A program made the position numbers and the translations under genes. The notes under the pieces were generated by a model. The model searched no databases. It was given only the letters and a program-made list of their open reading frames with translations, and was not told the origin of the DNA. From assembly GCA_032209605.1 (NCBI GenBank), contig JASFXZ010000005.1:21812905-21876904 (forward strand): a stretch of DNA of 64,000 nt, given 5' to 3'. Positions 36,031-47,641 of the stretch are shown here, piece by piece (within the stretch, counting starts at the first letter, position 1; each line of letters starts with the position of its first letter). This DNA is from Mactromeris polynyma. Taxonomy: Eukaryota; Mollusca; Bivalvia; Venerida; Mactridae.

Positions 36031-37812
36031 GTGACAATTCAACCATCGTTACTTGATGGGTATATCAGGTAAAAAGCTCTCAATATCAAAATCATGTTCA
36101 AAATTATTGAAGCTTTGAAAAAGGTCTGTGTACCGACACCATGCTAAATGAAATAGACAAAATTGTAGCACATTAATTTGTACTTTTATTTGCCAGTCTA
36201 TCAAACATTCTTTTGTGTTGTTTTCTTCCTACATTGCTCACGAAGAAGACCTCAAATTGTATTTACATATAAAGTTGTATCAAATATCACACCAACCAAG
36301 ATCTGTACATCAGTATAGAAGGTATATCTTAAGACTTTTAAGGATTCAGATTATAGCTATTACTCATTGCTTAGAACTCAACATATTGTACTGAGTTTGA
36401 GGACAACTTTGAGTGGATTACCATTTTATTGAGTACTAAATATTCTTTGTGTTCCACTTTTTTTGAGATGTGAATCGGAGATTTGAGAACAGGCATTGAG
36501 TACTGAGTAAAAGTCATAATCGCAGTCCAGGATGTCTATGAATTCATGTTACAAAATTTTGAATCCAACTTTTTTATCTCAATTATTTTCAATTGTCATA
36601 ATAATTTTGCAGACATATTAATTATAATACAATGTAAGTTGAACAATAATACATTTATACATTGATGTTGTGCTATATAATTATTGTTCATGATCTGCAT
36701 GTCTGAGGTAGCATAAGTATGACTGAGCTGTTTATAAAATCTGTTTATGCTATGATTTGCTCACATTTTCTGCATTTTCGTACTATGATATTTTATTGGC
36801 TTGATTATCATTTTCAGATAGTAGTGCTGTTGATTGGCTGTTTAGGAATTTCAGGAAATCATGCAAATGTGCTTAAGATGTTTACTATGTCATGTGATTT
36901 TTTTTGAAATTGCATTTTGAATATTTTTATAGGCTAGAATTGAAGTATAGTACATGTATAGTATTGTTGTTGCTTAGCTTACGTTGTTCATCTTTACGGC
37001 TCATTTTGATTCTTTTTATTTATGCATTTTGTTTCCATGGATACTGTAAACGGGTTCTTTTAGTTTTTCAGTTTTCACAGTTGGTATCTATTTCTGTTAA
37101 AATAATAAGCCACAAAAATCTGTTTATGTCAATATTGCATTCATATATGATATAAGATACAGTAATTCTACGCATCAAATAGCCACTGAAATGTTGATGT
37201 TGCAAAAAAGTGAAACATTGTATTCTCAAACATTTCTAGATTTGCAGTATCTTGCAATTGTATTGAACTGCAATCATTAACTACCAGTTTATGTCTGGTT
37301 ACGACATAGAGACTGCTCACAGTGGAACAGTGAAGTTTCAATATTTACAAAACGCAACACATACCGTTATTGTCGCCTCCACACATTCATTGCTTTGTAG
37401 ATAAGCTTATAGAAGGTTATAGGGTTCCTGGGCTTCGTACCAGCAGCAGTTCATAAGTTCATATCATCTAGCAACAATTATGTAATTGCTATAATTTTTC
37501 ATGTAAAGAAAAGCATTGAAAACAAAATGTAAGATTTTGCATCATGAAAACTCTTTTCTGGATTTTATTTGTTTCATTTTGTGAATAAGGTTAGAAGGGT
37601 ACTGTGGGCGTTCTCGTTGAATCGTGAAGATTTTACTGATTTAAATCTTGCCTCAGACACCTTACTTGGTCACATGGCTCGGTTTAAGCTTTTCTCAAGT
37701 CAAATATTTCATGTTTTGTAGGACAAACATTAAGTCCTTGGTCTGAGGTTATCAAATTTGAGATTGATCTGCAAGCATGAATCGCATTTTTGTGTTTAAA
37801 TATTCGAATATT

Positions 37813-38078
37813 AAGTCCGCCTTGCGAGCTCAGTTAGTCAAAGCACAAGACTATCACCCGGTAGATCCTGGTTTGAATCCTGGGTTGGGCAGGTTATGTT
37901 CTTCCATGATATTGACTACGGTCACGTCGTCCCCATGGGGAGAAGTTGTCAGTTGATTGTTGAAGAGCGAGTTCGAACTGGTTGATAATTAATTCCAGGA
38001 AAACTAGTTAGGTCAACTGGCCTCCGTATATGACTGAAAAACTGTTGAAAAACGGTGTAAAACCCAATGAAAACAAAA
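37813..38078 (+). mobile_element. tRNA-derived SINE, plus orientation
   Basis: Head with A box (GCGAGCTCAGTTAGTCAAAG) and B box (GGTTTGAATCC). The body has GGGGAGAAGTTGTCAG, GGTTGATAATTAATTCCAGG and TTAGGTCAACTGG, matching the SINE at 5365-5625. The tail AACTGTTGAAAAACGG...AACCCAATGAAAAC is of the LINE-derived kind common in bivalve SINEs. Confidence 0.8.
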
Positions 38079-38828
38079 TTAATATAAGTCTTGACAACTG
38101 AAACATATTAACAGAAGTATAGATTCGTTGGAAATAAGTTGAGAATGAAGATGAGATTTAAGCACAGGGACTGATCTCCAGTTTTCTAACATCAGACACA
38201 GGTAGTTAGTCTAGATACTCTGGGAATGCCGATCACAGATAAGAATGATGCATTATGGATAATTTGCATAATTATATGTATGAAAATTCTACTTGATATT
38301 TGTCCAAAATACATAAAATTAGAACATTCCATAGATCTAGTAAATTTTTGTGTGATATTATTGAATTAAGTTGTTGCAAGCATAATGGTCATTGGTACAA
38401 ATGAATTTTTAGATTTAAGCGAATGCTGTATTTGAAGCCAAAGTTTCCACTGAAATATACATGTGCTGTACTCGTAGGCATTATTCAATAATGCTTGTAT
38501 TGTGCTTTTTTTTAGAAAAAATCTGTTATTCAATACATCAAACTGTAACCGTGGAAACGGGGGATTTTAAGAATGAGGATTTTTCAAGCATACTTTGACT
38601 TACAGTGGTATGGATGTGTTTGATATTTGTAATGGTAATAATTGTTATATAAGTATTGTTACAAAGTTGACTGCATTTATGAATGAGTTATTTGGTTGAA
38701 CTTTGTATAATATTGGATATAGATCACATTTGTTGTGCTTACTCTATATAGAGGAAATGATCAGACTGGTCTTGTAATAATGGTTGTGAAATACTAAACA
38801 CTTTATATTGTAAAATGTTAACAAGTCT

Positions 38829-38834
38829 ATTAAA
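38829..38834 (+). terminator. Candidate poly(A) signal ATTAAA (PAWR-side)
   Basis: ATTAAA followed about 20 bases later by TGTCTTGTGTTTTTTTGTTT, a GT/T-rich downstream element. It would end a plus-strand transcript about 0.5 kb before the converging NT5C3 gene end. Confidence 0.35.
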
Positions 38835-39392
38835 CTTTCTTCATGGGCAAATGTCTTGTGTTTTTTTGTTTGCACAGTATTTTTGTCCACAGCTCCTCCC
38901 AACCTGTCTTCAGAATTAGTTTACTTCATTCTTACCCATGCCATAATCCTTCGAAATCCAAAATTCCCACATAATTGTACAAAAAAGTCGACCTATAAAT
39001 TTTCTATAAAAAATGTAAGATGCAGAAATGTGGGATGACCAATCAGTAGAAATGTGTTTGAGAGTATTCTGTATATTCTTCATATTACAGTATTTTGATA
39101 CATCGTTATATATTGTCCCAGATCGTAATGAGCTGGGGACAAAATTGGTTAAAATGCACATTTTATGTAACCAGGCGCCAGGGATCATATAATGTTAAGT
39201 GTGTCAATCTCCGCACAGACATTTGACTGGTTCCGAGCACAGCTCTAGATAATGTTCATGGGAAGTAACTGCTGTGATGAGTTTGACAGTGTGTTCCAGA
39301 TATGCCCTGTAACAGCCAGTAATTTAAGTTGGTGTATACACAATACCAAGGTAGGAATTAATTTGATATTTGACAATTATGTACATAATCAT

Positions 39393-39398
39393 TTTATT
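39393..39398 (-). terminator. Candidate poly(A) signal AATAAA (NT5C3 gene)
   Basis: Minus-strand AATAAA about 740 bases after the NT5C3 stop codon. It is the first strong candidate noticed near the gene end; nearer variants were not excluded. Confidence 0.35.
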
Positions 39399-40134
39399 CA
39401 CCATACATAGTTCTATACACATATAGAGTAACAATACACATTCTTGATCATACTGAGGATGGTGAATACAGATTGAAGACATGGTGCAGAACACATAAAA
39501 TTAATTACATGGATTACGAAAACTGAGAAATAGTCGGTATATACAAATCCATTGAGATAGACGGTTGAAACAAATGTCATTTTGTCTTCATTGCAGAATT
39601 CAGTTCATCCAATCTGTAACGTATTGTCTAGTGATTTCCTTGTCTCCCTTGGATAGGCTGCATTTCCTAAAGAATGTCAAACCGCTAAGTACAGTAACAA
39701 GGAACGGAAGAGCCAGATGTATATACATGTAGTACGGATACAGAATGATTAACTGCTAGACAATGAAAAGACAGAAAGAGAACGCAGGCACTATTAATCA
39801 TTGAACATGGAAGAAGTCAATATTGATTGTATAAACAAAACAAGGGAGTGTGCTTCTTGTCTAACTTGTCTAACCACATAAAGTGTTTTTCGTTTTCGAG
39901 AAAAACAACTTAAGGTTTAACCCTCTTGAGATAATTGTTAAATACGAGGTTATGGAATTGCATTTTATTTAAGTTATGTTTATGCCAGAACAATATAGGT
40001 AGGTACATATAGAAAGAGGTTGGAAAGACGGTTTCAACGATACCAAATACTCAAAACCGCCAAAAAAGGAGTAGCGGGGTTCTGGAAAAAAGGCACGACC
40101 GGTCTATGATAGTTAAATATGACACATACCAGCC
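39399..40134 (-). other. Probable 3' UTR of the NT5C3-like gene
   Basis: AT-rich stretch between the stop codon and the candidate AATAAA; no other feature seen. Confidence 0.35.
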
Positions 40135-40239
40135 TCAGGCTATGATTTTCTCAAAGATGGCATTGACAACATCCAATGTTTCGTCCTCGCAGATGACTAC
40201 ATCAAACAGGTTCTTATACAACTCTATGCTTTCCTCCAC
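40135..40239 (-). CDS. NT5C3-like exon 9 and stop
   Basis: 34 codons and TGA (VEESIELYKNLFDVVICED, then VNAIFEKII), the typical C-terminal helix-strand-helix of the family. Acceptor TTTGCAG. Confidence 0.88.
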   Translation of the reverse strand: MEESIELYKNLFDVVICEDETLDVVNAIFEKIIA

Positions 40240-43200
40240 CTGCAAACAATTCAAATTTAACTGAAAAATGGACAACCTGACCAAACGAAGAACAAATCAA
40301 TTATACGATAACGTATTTATAATTTGTTTGTGCCTTGTTTTGTTTTCTGACTCGGACGAACACTAGGCAGATAGCAATGCTAAAGTCACGATTTCCCATT
40401 TTTACGGCCTACTTTCAGGGTATCGGTCTTTCCACCTGAAATAGTTATAATGCATTCCATTACTAGTGTATTCGTTGTATTTTGTGCAGTCATACGATAA
40501 TTATGTGGTATCCACATGAATCAACAATGGTACACGATGAGATACTTTTTTGTATTTCACTCCATTGATTGGCTTGTTTTGCTTGTGCCTTTAATAAGAC
40601 CAAGAAGGCATGTAGTACTGGAACACACTATCATATACGGTCCCTGATTGAACTACCTTATTAGCAAACCCACAAGTGCTCGCTATTATTTAAAACTGGA
40701 CTAGAAATTATCTTTAAGACCGTAACTTTGGTCATACAGACCCTTGCGTTTAGAAATCCGATAGTAAGCTTGGCCTGAACATTTTGCGCGCCATTTGCAA
40801 TCTGTAGATCGCCTGGACAATGTCCCATCAATAAAACATTTGTACGATCAGCACGAGTGGTGAAGTACTCCGATCTGTGAACATCGCTCTCATTCTTGTT
40901 GAATGCATGAGTTATGTCCCCTTTAAAGCCTGTCACTTTTCCCTAAAATAAAGGCAAATCAATTATCCACCATGTTATGGTTAGTGGTTTTGGTGGTTTA
41001 GTGCTGCACTTCATCAATGCTTGTTGTTATATTCAGCAGTGACTTGATCAAACAAATACTACTAGATTCCTTACCAGTCAGACGCGCAGTTACAATGAGG
41101 CAACGGAAGCACTGGCTATCGTCAAAATGTCTTTAGAATCCGAACCCACAAAATAAATCTCAACACACAATGGTTATTTCCGAAATTTTATTTCAATAAA
41201 ATATGGTTTCGTATAACCCATTTCAATTTGACGTGCCTAAATATATCGGAACCTGATCTTTATTTCGAATGATACCAATTATTCGGATAGAAGATTGTCG
41301 AATAAAAGAGGTCAAGCTGCATTATATTTTCATTCAACTCAGCCGTTAATTTGATACGTTTTGGCATTCATGAATGTCCAACCGTTTCCTAGATAAATAT
41401 CAAGAATAATCTCCCTTGATTATCGGCTTTGTTAAAGCCATTTCTTGTTAATTGAATTGTCTCTCTTCCATTCGAAAATGATACATGTCAAAAAATGGTA
41501 AATACTCAATAATCGCTATTGGCTCAATATTGAAAAAGAAATTCCTATGGCGTCTGTTAAAAATATATATGCTACGGTACTTACACATTCATCAAATTCA
41601 AGGTCGTTCGCAACAACGTGCATATTGCTGGAATAGTTTGTACGTTGTTTGATGATTTCACGTACAATGTCTCCAGCACCAGCTGACAGTATCAACAATG
41701 GAATATCACATCTGTGTAATTGGTCAAAGAAGTTGTTACATCCGTCTCTGGAACACATACGGAAGGGGATTATTTTGTTCTAGTTTTTACGCACATAGTC
41801 TAATGGTTCTAACATACATATACACAATCAAACTGCTTTGACGCAAAAACTACGGAAACTCGTTCGGACCATCGCAGTGTGATCTTCTGGCAGTTGACGT
41901 GCGACGCCACAATGCGACGACAACATGAGATTGTCACGTGTTATCTCCCGTTATCCCTTCTATAACGTAAGTGTGCTATATAAACATATACTAGTGAAGG
42001 GATAAAGGGAGAGAACTCTAGAGGGAAAGAGGGAAATAACTCGTGAAAATCTCCTGTGGCGACGACTTGCTGAACGACGTGACACACAAAACTACGATGA
42101 TTCCATAAAGTGATGGTTATATATGTAGTAAATCCTTCACAGTTGAATACGTACAACTTGTAGGGCCTGCTGGTTCAACTAACCTTAATTTTGCTGACGA
42201 GTTTGATACCATGTTTGGTAACATATCTCTCGACAAGGGATATGACAACAAAAGTTGGTGTGCCTGGGACCACCTAATATAGAACAAAAAGAAAACTCTA
42301 TATGAATTATTAAAAAAACATTTTTAAGGTATAATGTTGAAATTATATAACATAATTATACAAAATAAACTCATATTGTCGCTTAGCAACCTTTATATTT
42401 CGAACTGGTTTTTTGCTAAACGTTTGATTAATTGCACTTTTCAATTTATTAATTTGCTTTTTAGCCTTTTTTTATTCTTTTTTATTCTGTTTTCGGAGAA
42501 AGTTTTTATTTTCTATTGAAGAAAACGTTTTCATAATAAATATGAACTAATCATGAAAGATATGAACAGTTTACCATTCAACCATGTGTGGGACTTTTTC
42601 CTCTGTGGACAAACGAGGGTCGCTTTCTATCGGCAAATATTTATCTCTGATGGCAACTGCCTGGAAAAAATTAATAACTGGCGTCTGAACGTAAAGTACT
42701 TATCAATGTTTACCCGGGGGTGGGATACACGGGACATTGGACAGAAGTCGATATGTTTTGGATATTTGAATTTTCATTAAAAATACGTTTAGTATTGGCG
42801 TGTTTTTATGCTGTAGAATACATTATTCTAATAACACACATATTTTGATTTATACACGATACGTATCATTTGATTATCATTCAAAACCTAATATAAATTT
42901 ATTGGTGACTTTACTTTTCGTTCGAATTTAGTGTTCACAATTTATTGCTTAGTAATCATTAAATTCGAACGGTTAGTTTGGGGTTAACCAAAATCTGAAA
43001 AGTATAGCGCCTTAACTACATGTTGACTAGGTAATAATGACAACCATTCTATGGAGTTTAGTTCTTCCTATGTCATTTGCGGTTTCATCGGGCGTACACT
43101 ACTAGTTGTTTATATAGTACCCTAGCATACTTATTTTATGCTACTATGTATTTAAACATGTGTAATGGTAATAACACAGACATTGTACCTATATATACGT

Positions 43201-46200
43201 TCATGAATTAATCAAACAATGCTAGAAACATAATATACCTCGAGACAATGGAACCGTCGATATATGAAAACGTATTTATCACAATACGGTTTGTTGGTAA
43301 TAATTTCCACCAAATTTGGTTGAAATCCTGACACAGATGGACGGACAGACAGATATGACAAGATCGACCAGTCTTCAAGATATGAAGAGCTTTTATTATA
43401 GACGATTGAAATGTGGAGTATTACAAGTAAGGCAACAAGTAGAACACATACATTGTTTTAGATCGACTGCGAAACAGGTTCTTACAACTTATACTTATCA
43501 CTCTCGATGTTTGCTTCCTGACTACCAACCAGTACTCGCGCCAAATTTAGGGATTGTGAAGTTTGTTATCATACACCGCACATCGCGAGACTCGAATCAC
43601 GACCTTCGATGCAGGAATCACATAAAGATACACATAAAACACAAGGAAGAAATGGTTTACCTCCTTCGTGTACTCTTCTGGCAAACCTCCCTCTTCCAAC
43701 ACAGCTAAAACAATTAAGCAATCAAACAGAGTTACAGTTATCTGTATCCTGTTGAAATATTTATTCAAAGACTCAGATAAGTTGAATTGAATTTCTTGCA
43801 CAATAATAATAATTGTGTAATTTTAAGGCAACGGTCTTTTCACTGAAACTGGAGAGTCAATCGATTGAATTCAAAAACTTAATATATGATGCACTTTTAG
43901 TGTTGCCAAAAACATGAATAATATGATTCAAACTAATTAACTTTGTAATAATCTAACAACATACCAAGCTCTGCAATCACGTGACTATCACGTTATATAT
44001 TTCTGCCAAATTTGATTCACTGGATCGATAGTTTTTAAACATTGAACACCCATTTGGAATCTACGTACAATTGCAACGTGGTATGTGAAACAAAGTGTGC
44101 TCCTTGAATGAAATTTAAGTTCTCAAATTCCCAACAATAGCCTATAATGTTCTATGCCAGATTTGTGTCAACATAGTTTGTTTTATTACAACACGTGACA
44201 GAAGTCAGACAACGTGATCAAACTGAAAGCTAAAGGCTCAAAGCTTTCTACCAATCCATAGGGTATTTTGTAGTACGCTGGTCAAAAGTGTTAACCCGCC
44301 AGTAATACTTAACATTGTTTCTATAAAGCAACTGGACACATCTTCAGTTAACCAATCCACGTCAAGGTTACAAACATTGTTCGGTTGCAGAGAGGTTGGT
44401 TTAGTGGTTAACGTAAGATTTGGTTGGTTAACACGACTCTGATATGCAAATAGCAAAACCATGATGGTTGCGCCGAAAAATAGCTCTTTTGACCTGTCAG
44501 TATATAAATTATTTTATACAGTAAAACCTCACATATAGTTCACCTTGAAATTAAGATCAACTCATTAATAAGACCATGTTTTCATTGACCAGTTTTAGGT
44601 TTTGTTTTTCTTCCATTTTTTAACTGGATAATCAGACCACCTGTAAACTAAGACCAACCATTTCTTCAGGACAAATCGTGTTCTTATTATTGACACTTCA
44701 CTGTATGCTGTTATTTGCATATTCACACACTGATAATCAAGTTAAGGGATACTTACTATATGTACAAGGTCCTTTATAGTTTGTCAATGTGAAGTTAAAC
44801 GCTGAACAGACCTGTGTTAAAAGAGTAAAAATATAACAATTACATGCATAATTAATCATTTTCAATGTATTAATTGGCATTAAATGCAACAATGACCATC
44901 ATTGAAATTTAATACACTTGCATTCAGATTTTATATTTAAAATATATATTTTATCGAATATTCGAATGCCGAATCAGTATTCGAACATTCGGACGTTCAA
45001 ATATCCAAATATTCGTTGACATCCCTAATATTTATGGTAGACTTAAAAATGTTGCTATATACCAAATTCTATCTATGTTTAGCTTCAGGTTAATTTTTCG
45101 AAACCTACATAACAGGCAGGAAAAAAACCAAATTAAGTGTCGATAATAACAAATATCCTTTTTATCTACACCACCTTTGTACATTATACATCAATACATG
45201 AAATAAAAACTACTAGTTAACAAAAACAACTCACAGCACCAAGAAAATGACTAGATATAATGAATGTTTCAGCTTTTGAACATATTTATTGGCTACTGGA
45301 CATATTGTTATCGGCTAAATCAATATGGGCCAATTTCGTTATGTTTTAACATAATTACCGGGGATTTTTGGACATTTTCAGATTTGCTTTTTCTACCAGC
45401 CTAAGGACGTTTTAAACATAAATCCATATTGGTATGGCCATAGTTTACTCTCCTTTAGCACCGGGCACTTAATCCGCTACCTTCATAATGTAACGGCAGT
45501 GGAATCAAAGCACTGTGAGGGACCCTACTTGACAGGTGTGACATTACTCAGCCAGTTCTACGGATACAATGGACAAATTCGAGACAAATAGGACCATAGG
45601 TCTAGTTTTAATTATGTTTATTGCTCAATTAAATGTGTCTGTACTACCATTACATTTTTCTCTGGCATGGAACTACATGAACGTATATCGGGGGACCAAA
45701 TCAACAGCTATCAATGGGACTCCATTGTTTCCTATAAATTAACTTGAAAGTCAAATAAGTCAAAATGAAGCTTCGTAATACAAACCTGCAATTTATCAGG
45801 ACCATCGTCAACCAATCGGTGTATGATCTCCATAACACGTGACCTGTCTTTGATGTGCACGTGGTTGCGCTTCAGCTCTTCAATCTATAGAAGATAAAAT
45901 GCATTTATAAGACTGCGTAATTTTTCTACGTGACAAAACCTTTCAGTTTTGGGGTTTAGAATTACCTACCTGGGCCAACTTGCTCTGGACTTAGCCTCAC
46001 ATTGTGCAGCCAGCACAGTGCTTGTGTGCACTAGCTAGTAAACGTCGCATTTTCGCCGTTTCCTATTTTAAGATTTTAGGTAATACTGTATGAGAAGACA
46101 TTTCAAAAGGTTCGCCTGATAGCGAGTTCAGATCGACGTTACGCAAGCGAAAAGTTCAGCAAATCATTGTAATTTGTATTTTTTTCATTGAATAGACAAA

Positions 46201-47641
46201 TGAGTAAAAAATATTTCTTTGAACGTTGAAATTTACGATGATTTATATTTTCGCAGCATTCGTGGATTCGCGAAATTTGCAAAAACTTCGCTGTTGGGCT
46301 TCTTGGTTCGTTATTTTCACTAGAGTTGCAATGATACATGACACATCTCTCAGTTCAGTTTCGATTACTTCCCTTTCGGTTTTCGGTTATATGGTTCATA
46401 AATATACAACTTCTGCTAAATAAATATAACATAAATATACGAAAACCATAGTCGTACATCAAGCGGTATATATAACCTGACTTTAGATTTAACTAAGTAC
46501 AAGTTTATAGTGTCATATCAAAAATATCACACCGGATGTACGCAATTAGAGACAGTAGGTGTTGACAACATTGAACGCTTGATCGCGGTTCTGGAAAGAT
46601 CTCGGATGAAATTCGATTCAATCTAAAAATAATTATATTTCGGTTTAGAAAATAGATTTAATATATTAAACGTATTTATGTATGAATGTTGTCATGTACA
46701 ATAATTGCTGCATATATACTACTACCATTTTTAATAATCATAGGAGTTGTTGCAAAAATTCGGTACAAAATATTTGTCTCTTTTTGAGACGCTTCTTCAG
46801 GCAGTGTCGGGATTTTGAACCCTTAAACGTCTTTAGAGGAACCTGAATAATCTGAGGATTTATCTGTATTAAAAGAAAAATCTCTAATCACACGTCTCTG
46901 GTTGGATGGTTTGATACAGTCTAAGACTGGACTCCACACTTGGTGGCAATGATGCATTCTTAGACCGGTCTACACACTTAGTGGCAAGGTTGCATTCTTA
47001 GACTGGTCTCATCACTTAGTGGCAAGGTTGCATTCTTAGTCTGGTCTCATCACTTAGTGACAAGGTCGCATTCTAAGACTGGTCTTATCACTTAGTGGCA
47101 AGGTTGCATTCTCAGACTGGTCTCATCACTTAGTGGCAAGGTTGCATTCTTAGACTGGTCTTATCACTTAGTGGCAAGGTTGCATTCTTAGACTGGTCTT
47201 ATCACTCGCCTACATTCTGACCTTAGCGCACTACAAGAGACGGTTATCACGAGAAACTAAACAGCGAGTCAGGCTTTGTAATGCTATCCATGTACACACT
47301 GAATCATTTTTCTAACTGGCTGCATTATGTTTCTGATGTACATGTTTATTAATCATAACCAGATTTTGGGACAATCAAGAATAATTTTGGTTTTTAAAAC
47401 ATTGAAGTATGGGTAAGAATGATGTAAAACATAGTTAATTTATATTTCACTGTAAGAAGTCGTCATTTATAACATCATGTGAGTGTATGCAGTAGGCAAA
47501 ACACGACATAACAATATAATGTTTTGTACATGTACGCATAAAAATAATCTGATGATACTAAGGAACTACTTTTTTTAAATAGTTAAATATTGCAATGCTT
47601 AAGCAGAAAAAAAGATATTTACTAAAACGTACCTTCTCCAT
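40135..47641 (-). CDS. Cytosolic 5'-nucleotidase III family protein, 283 aa, probable pseudoenzyme
   Basis: Nine coding exons: 47633-47641, 45786-45884, 44757-44811, 43661-43704, 42575-42660, 42184-42273, 41585-41747, 40742-40942 and 40135-40239. They total 852 nt in consistent phase with a TGA stop. Family landmarks of NT5C3A/NT5C3B (HAD-fold pyrimidine/7-methyl-GMP nucleotidases) appear in order: DDGPDKLQ before motif I, STEEKVPHMVEWW, LLILSAGAGD (motif II Ser149), TGFKGD (motif III Lys189), MGHCPGDLQIANG (motif IV) and IGFLNARV. Motif I, DFDxT in active members, here reads SAFNFTLT: the nucleophile Asp is Ala40 and the second Asp is Asn42. In motif IV the first Asp is His223; Asp227 remains. 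Gene structure and frame are intact, so this looks like an expressed catalytically dead paralogue rather than a decayed copy. Human family members are about 300 aa. Confidence 0.88.
40742..40942 (-). CDS. NT5C3-like exon 8 (motifs III and IV)
   Basis: 67 codons: GKVTGFKGDITHAFNK (Lys189), SEYF, then NVLLMGHCPGDLQIANGA with His in place of the first motif IV Asp. Acceptor ATTTTAG. The donor AGG|GTCTGT is weak but is fixed by homology to exon 9. Confidence 0.88.
41585..41747 (-). CDS. NT5C3-like exon 7 (motif II)
   Basis: 163 nt with DGCNNFFDQL, then IPLLILSAGAGDIVREII (motif II, Ser149 kept) and VVANDLEFDEC. Acceptor GTGTTCCAG, donor TGT|GTAAGT. Confidence 0.9.
41899..42066. mobile_element. 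Inverted-repeat MITE in NT5C3-like intron
   Basis: The left arm (GCCACA...GAGATTGTCACGTGTTATCTCCCGTTATCCCTTC) and right arm (GAAGGGATAAAGGGAGAGAA...GAAATAACTCGTGAAAATCTCCTGTGGC) are imperfect inverted repeats. Part of the right arm recurs at 8375-8440. Confidence 0.6.
42184..42273 (-). CDS. NT5C3-like exon 6
   Basis: 90 nt coding WSQAHQLLLSYPLSRDMLPN and the following VSNSSAKL, the second cap helix. Acceptor TCTATATTAG, donor AAG|GTTAGT. Confidence 0.8.
42575..42660 (-). CDS. NT5C3-like exon 5
   Basis: 86 nt coding AVAIRDKYLPIESDPRLSTE and EKVPHMVE; the STEEK block matches the TVEEK substrate-binding region of NT5C3. Acceptor TTTTTTCCAG, donor ATG|GTAAAC. Confidence 0.85.
43661..43704 (-). 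CDS. NT5C3-like exon 4
   Basis: 44 nt coding VLEEGGLPEEYTKE, the helix after motif I. Acceptor TTGTTTTAG, donor GAG|GTAAAC. Confidence 0.8.
44517..44705. mobile_element. MITE family B, copy 3
   Basis: Starts TACAGTAAAACCTCA and ends TTCACTGTA. The interior matches 29233-29416 (GTTTTCATTGACCAG, AATCAGACCACCTGTAAAC). Lies 52 bp from exon 3 of the NT5C3-like gene. Confidence 0.7.
44757..44811 (-). CDS. NT5C3-like exon 3 (altered motif I)
   Basis: 55 nt coding VCSAFNFTLTNYKGPCTY. Position matches the DFDMTLS motif of active enzymes, but Ala and Asn replace the two aspartates. Acceptor TAACACAG, donor ATA|GTAAGT. Confidence 0.85.
45786..45884 (-). CDS. NT5C3-like exon 2
   Basis: 33 codons (IEELKRNHVHIKDRSRVMEI through DKLQ), aligning with the N-terminal cap helix of NT5C3. 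Acceptor TTCTATAG, donor CAG|GTTTGT. Confidence 0.8.
46915..47208. repeat. 38-bp minisatellite, about 7.5 copies
   Basis: Unit TTAGACTGGTCTCATCACTT plus AGTGGCAAGGTTGCATTC repeated with a few substitutions in intron 1 of the NT5C3-like gene. The first units are most diverged and the last end cleanly, suggesting growth from the right. Confidence 0.9.
47633..47641 (-). CDS. NT5C3-like exon 1 (9 coding bases)
   Basis: ATG-GAG-AAG followed by donor GTACGT. Only Met-Glu-Lys is coded here; the rest of the exon is 5' UTR. The next exon joins in phase 0. Inferred from splice signals, so less certain than the later exons. Confidence 0.55.

Larger units (their letters stand above)
28178..38850 (+). 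other. PAWR downstream region, possible very long 3' UTR
   Basis: No coding exon or splice-supported gene in 10.7 kb; T-rich on the plus strand. Only repeats listed separately are seen. Candidate poly(A) signals: AATAAA at 28712 and 30270, and ATTAAA at 38829 followed by a GT/T-rich tract. The last looks like the best end signal, but whether transcription runs that far cannot be told here. Confidence 0.3.
42661..45785. other. Introns of the NT5C3-like gene
   Basis: Besides exons and the MITE at 44517-44705: a GGTTGAAATCCTGACACAGA...GGACGGACAGACAGA segment at 43310-43350 (common dispersed-repeat type), and a TTCGAATATTCGAATGCCGA segment at 44950-45031 ending ACATCCCT, like ends of some hAT MITEs. 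Confidence 0.35.

Noticed and set aside
41516..41758. Single-exon reading of the NT5C3 motif II frame extending past 41585
   Set aside because: Homology and the GTAAGT donor place the exon end at 41585; the extension is intron.
46915..47208. CRISPR array
   Set aside because: Units are contiguous with no unique spacers, and the DNA is eukaryotic; it is a minisatellite.
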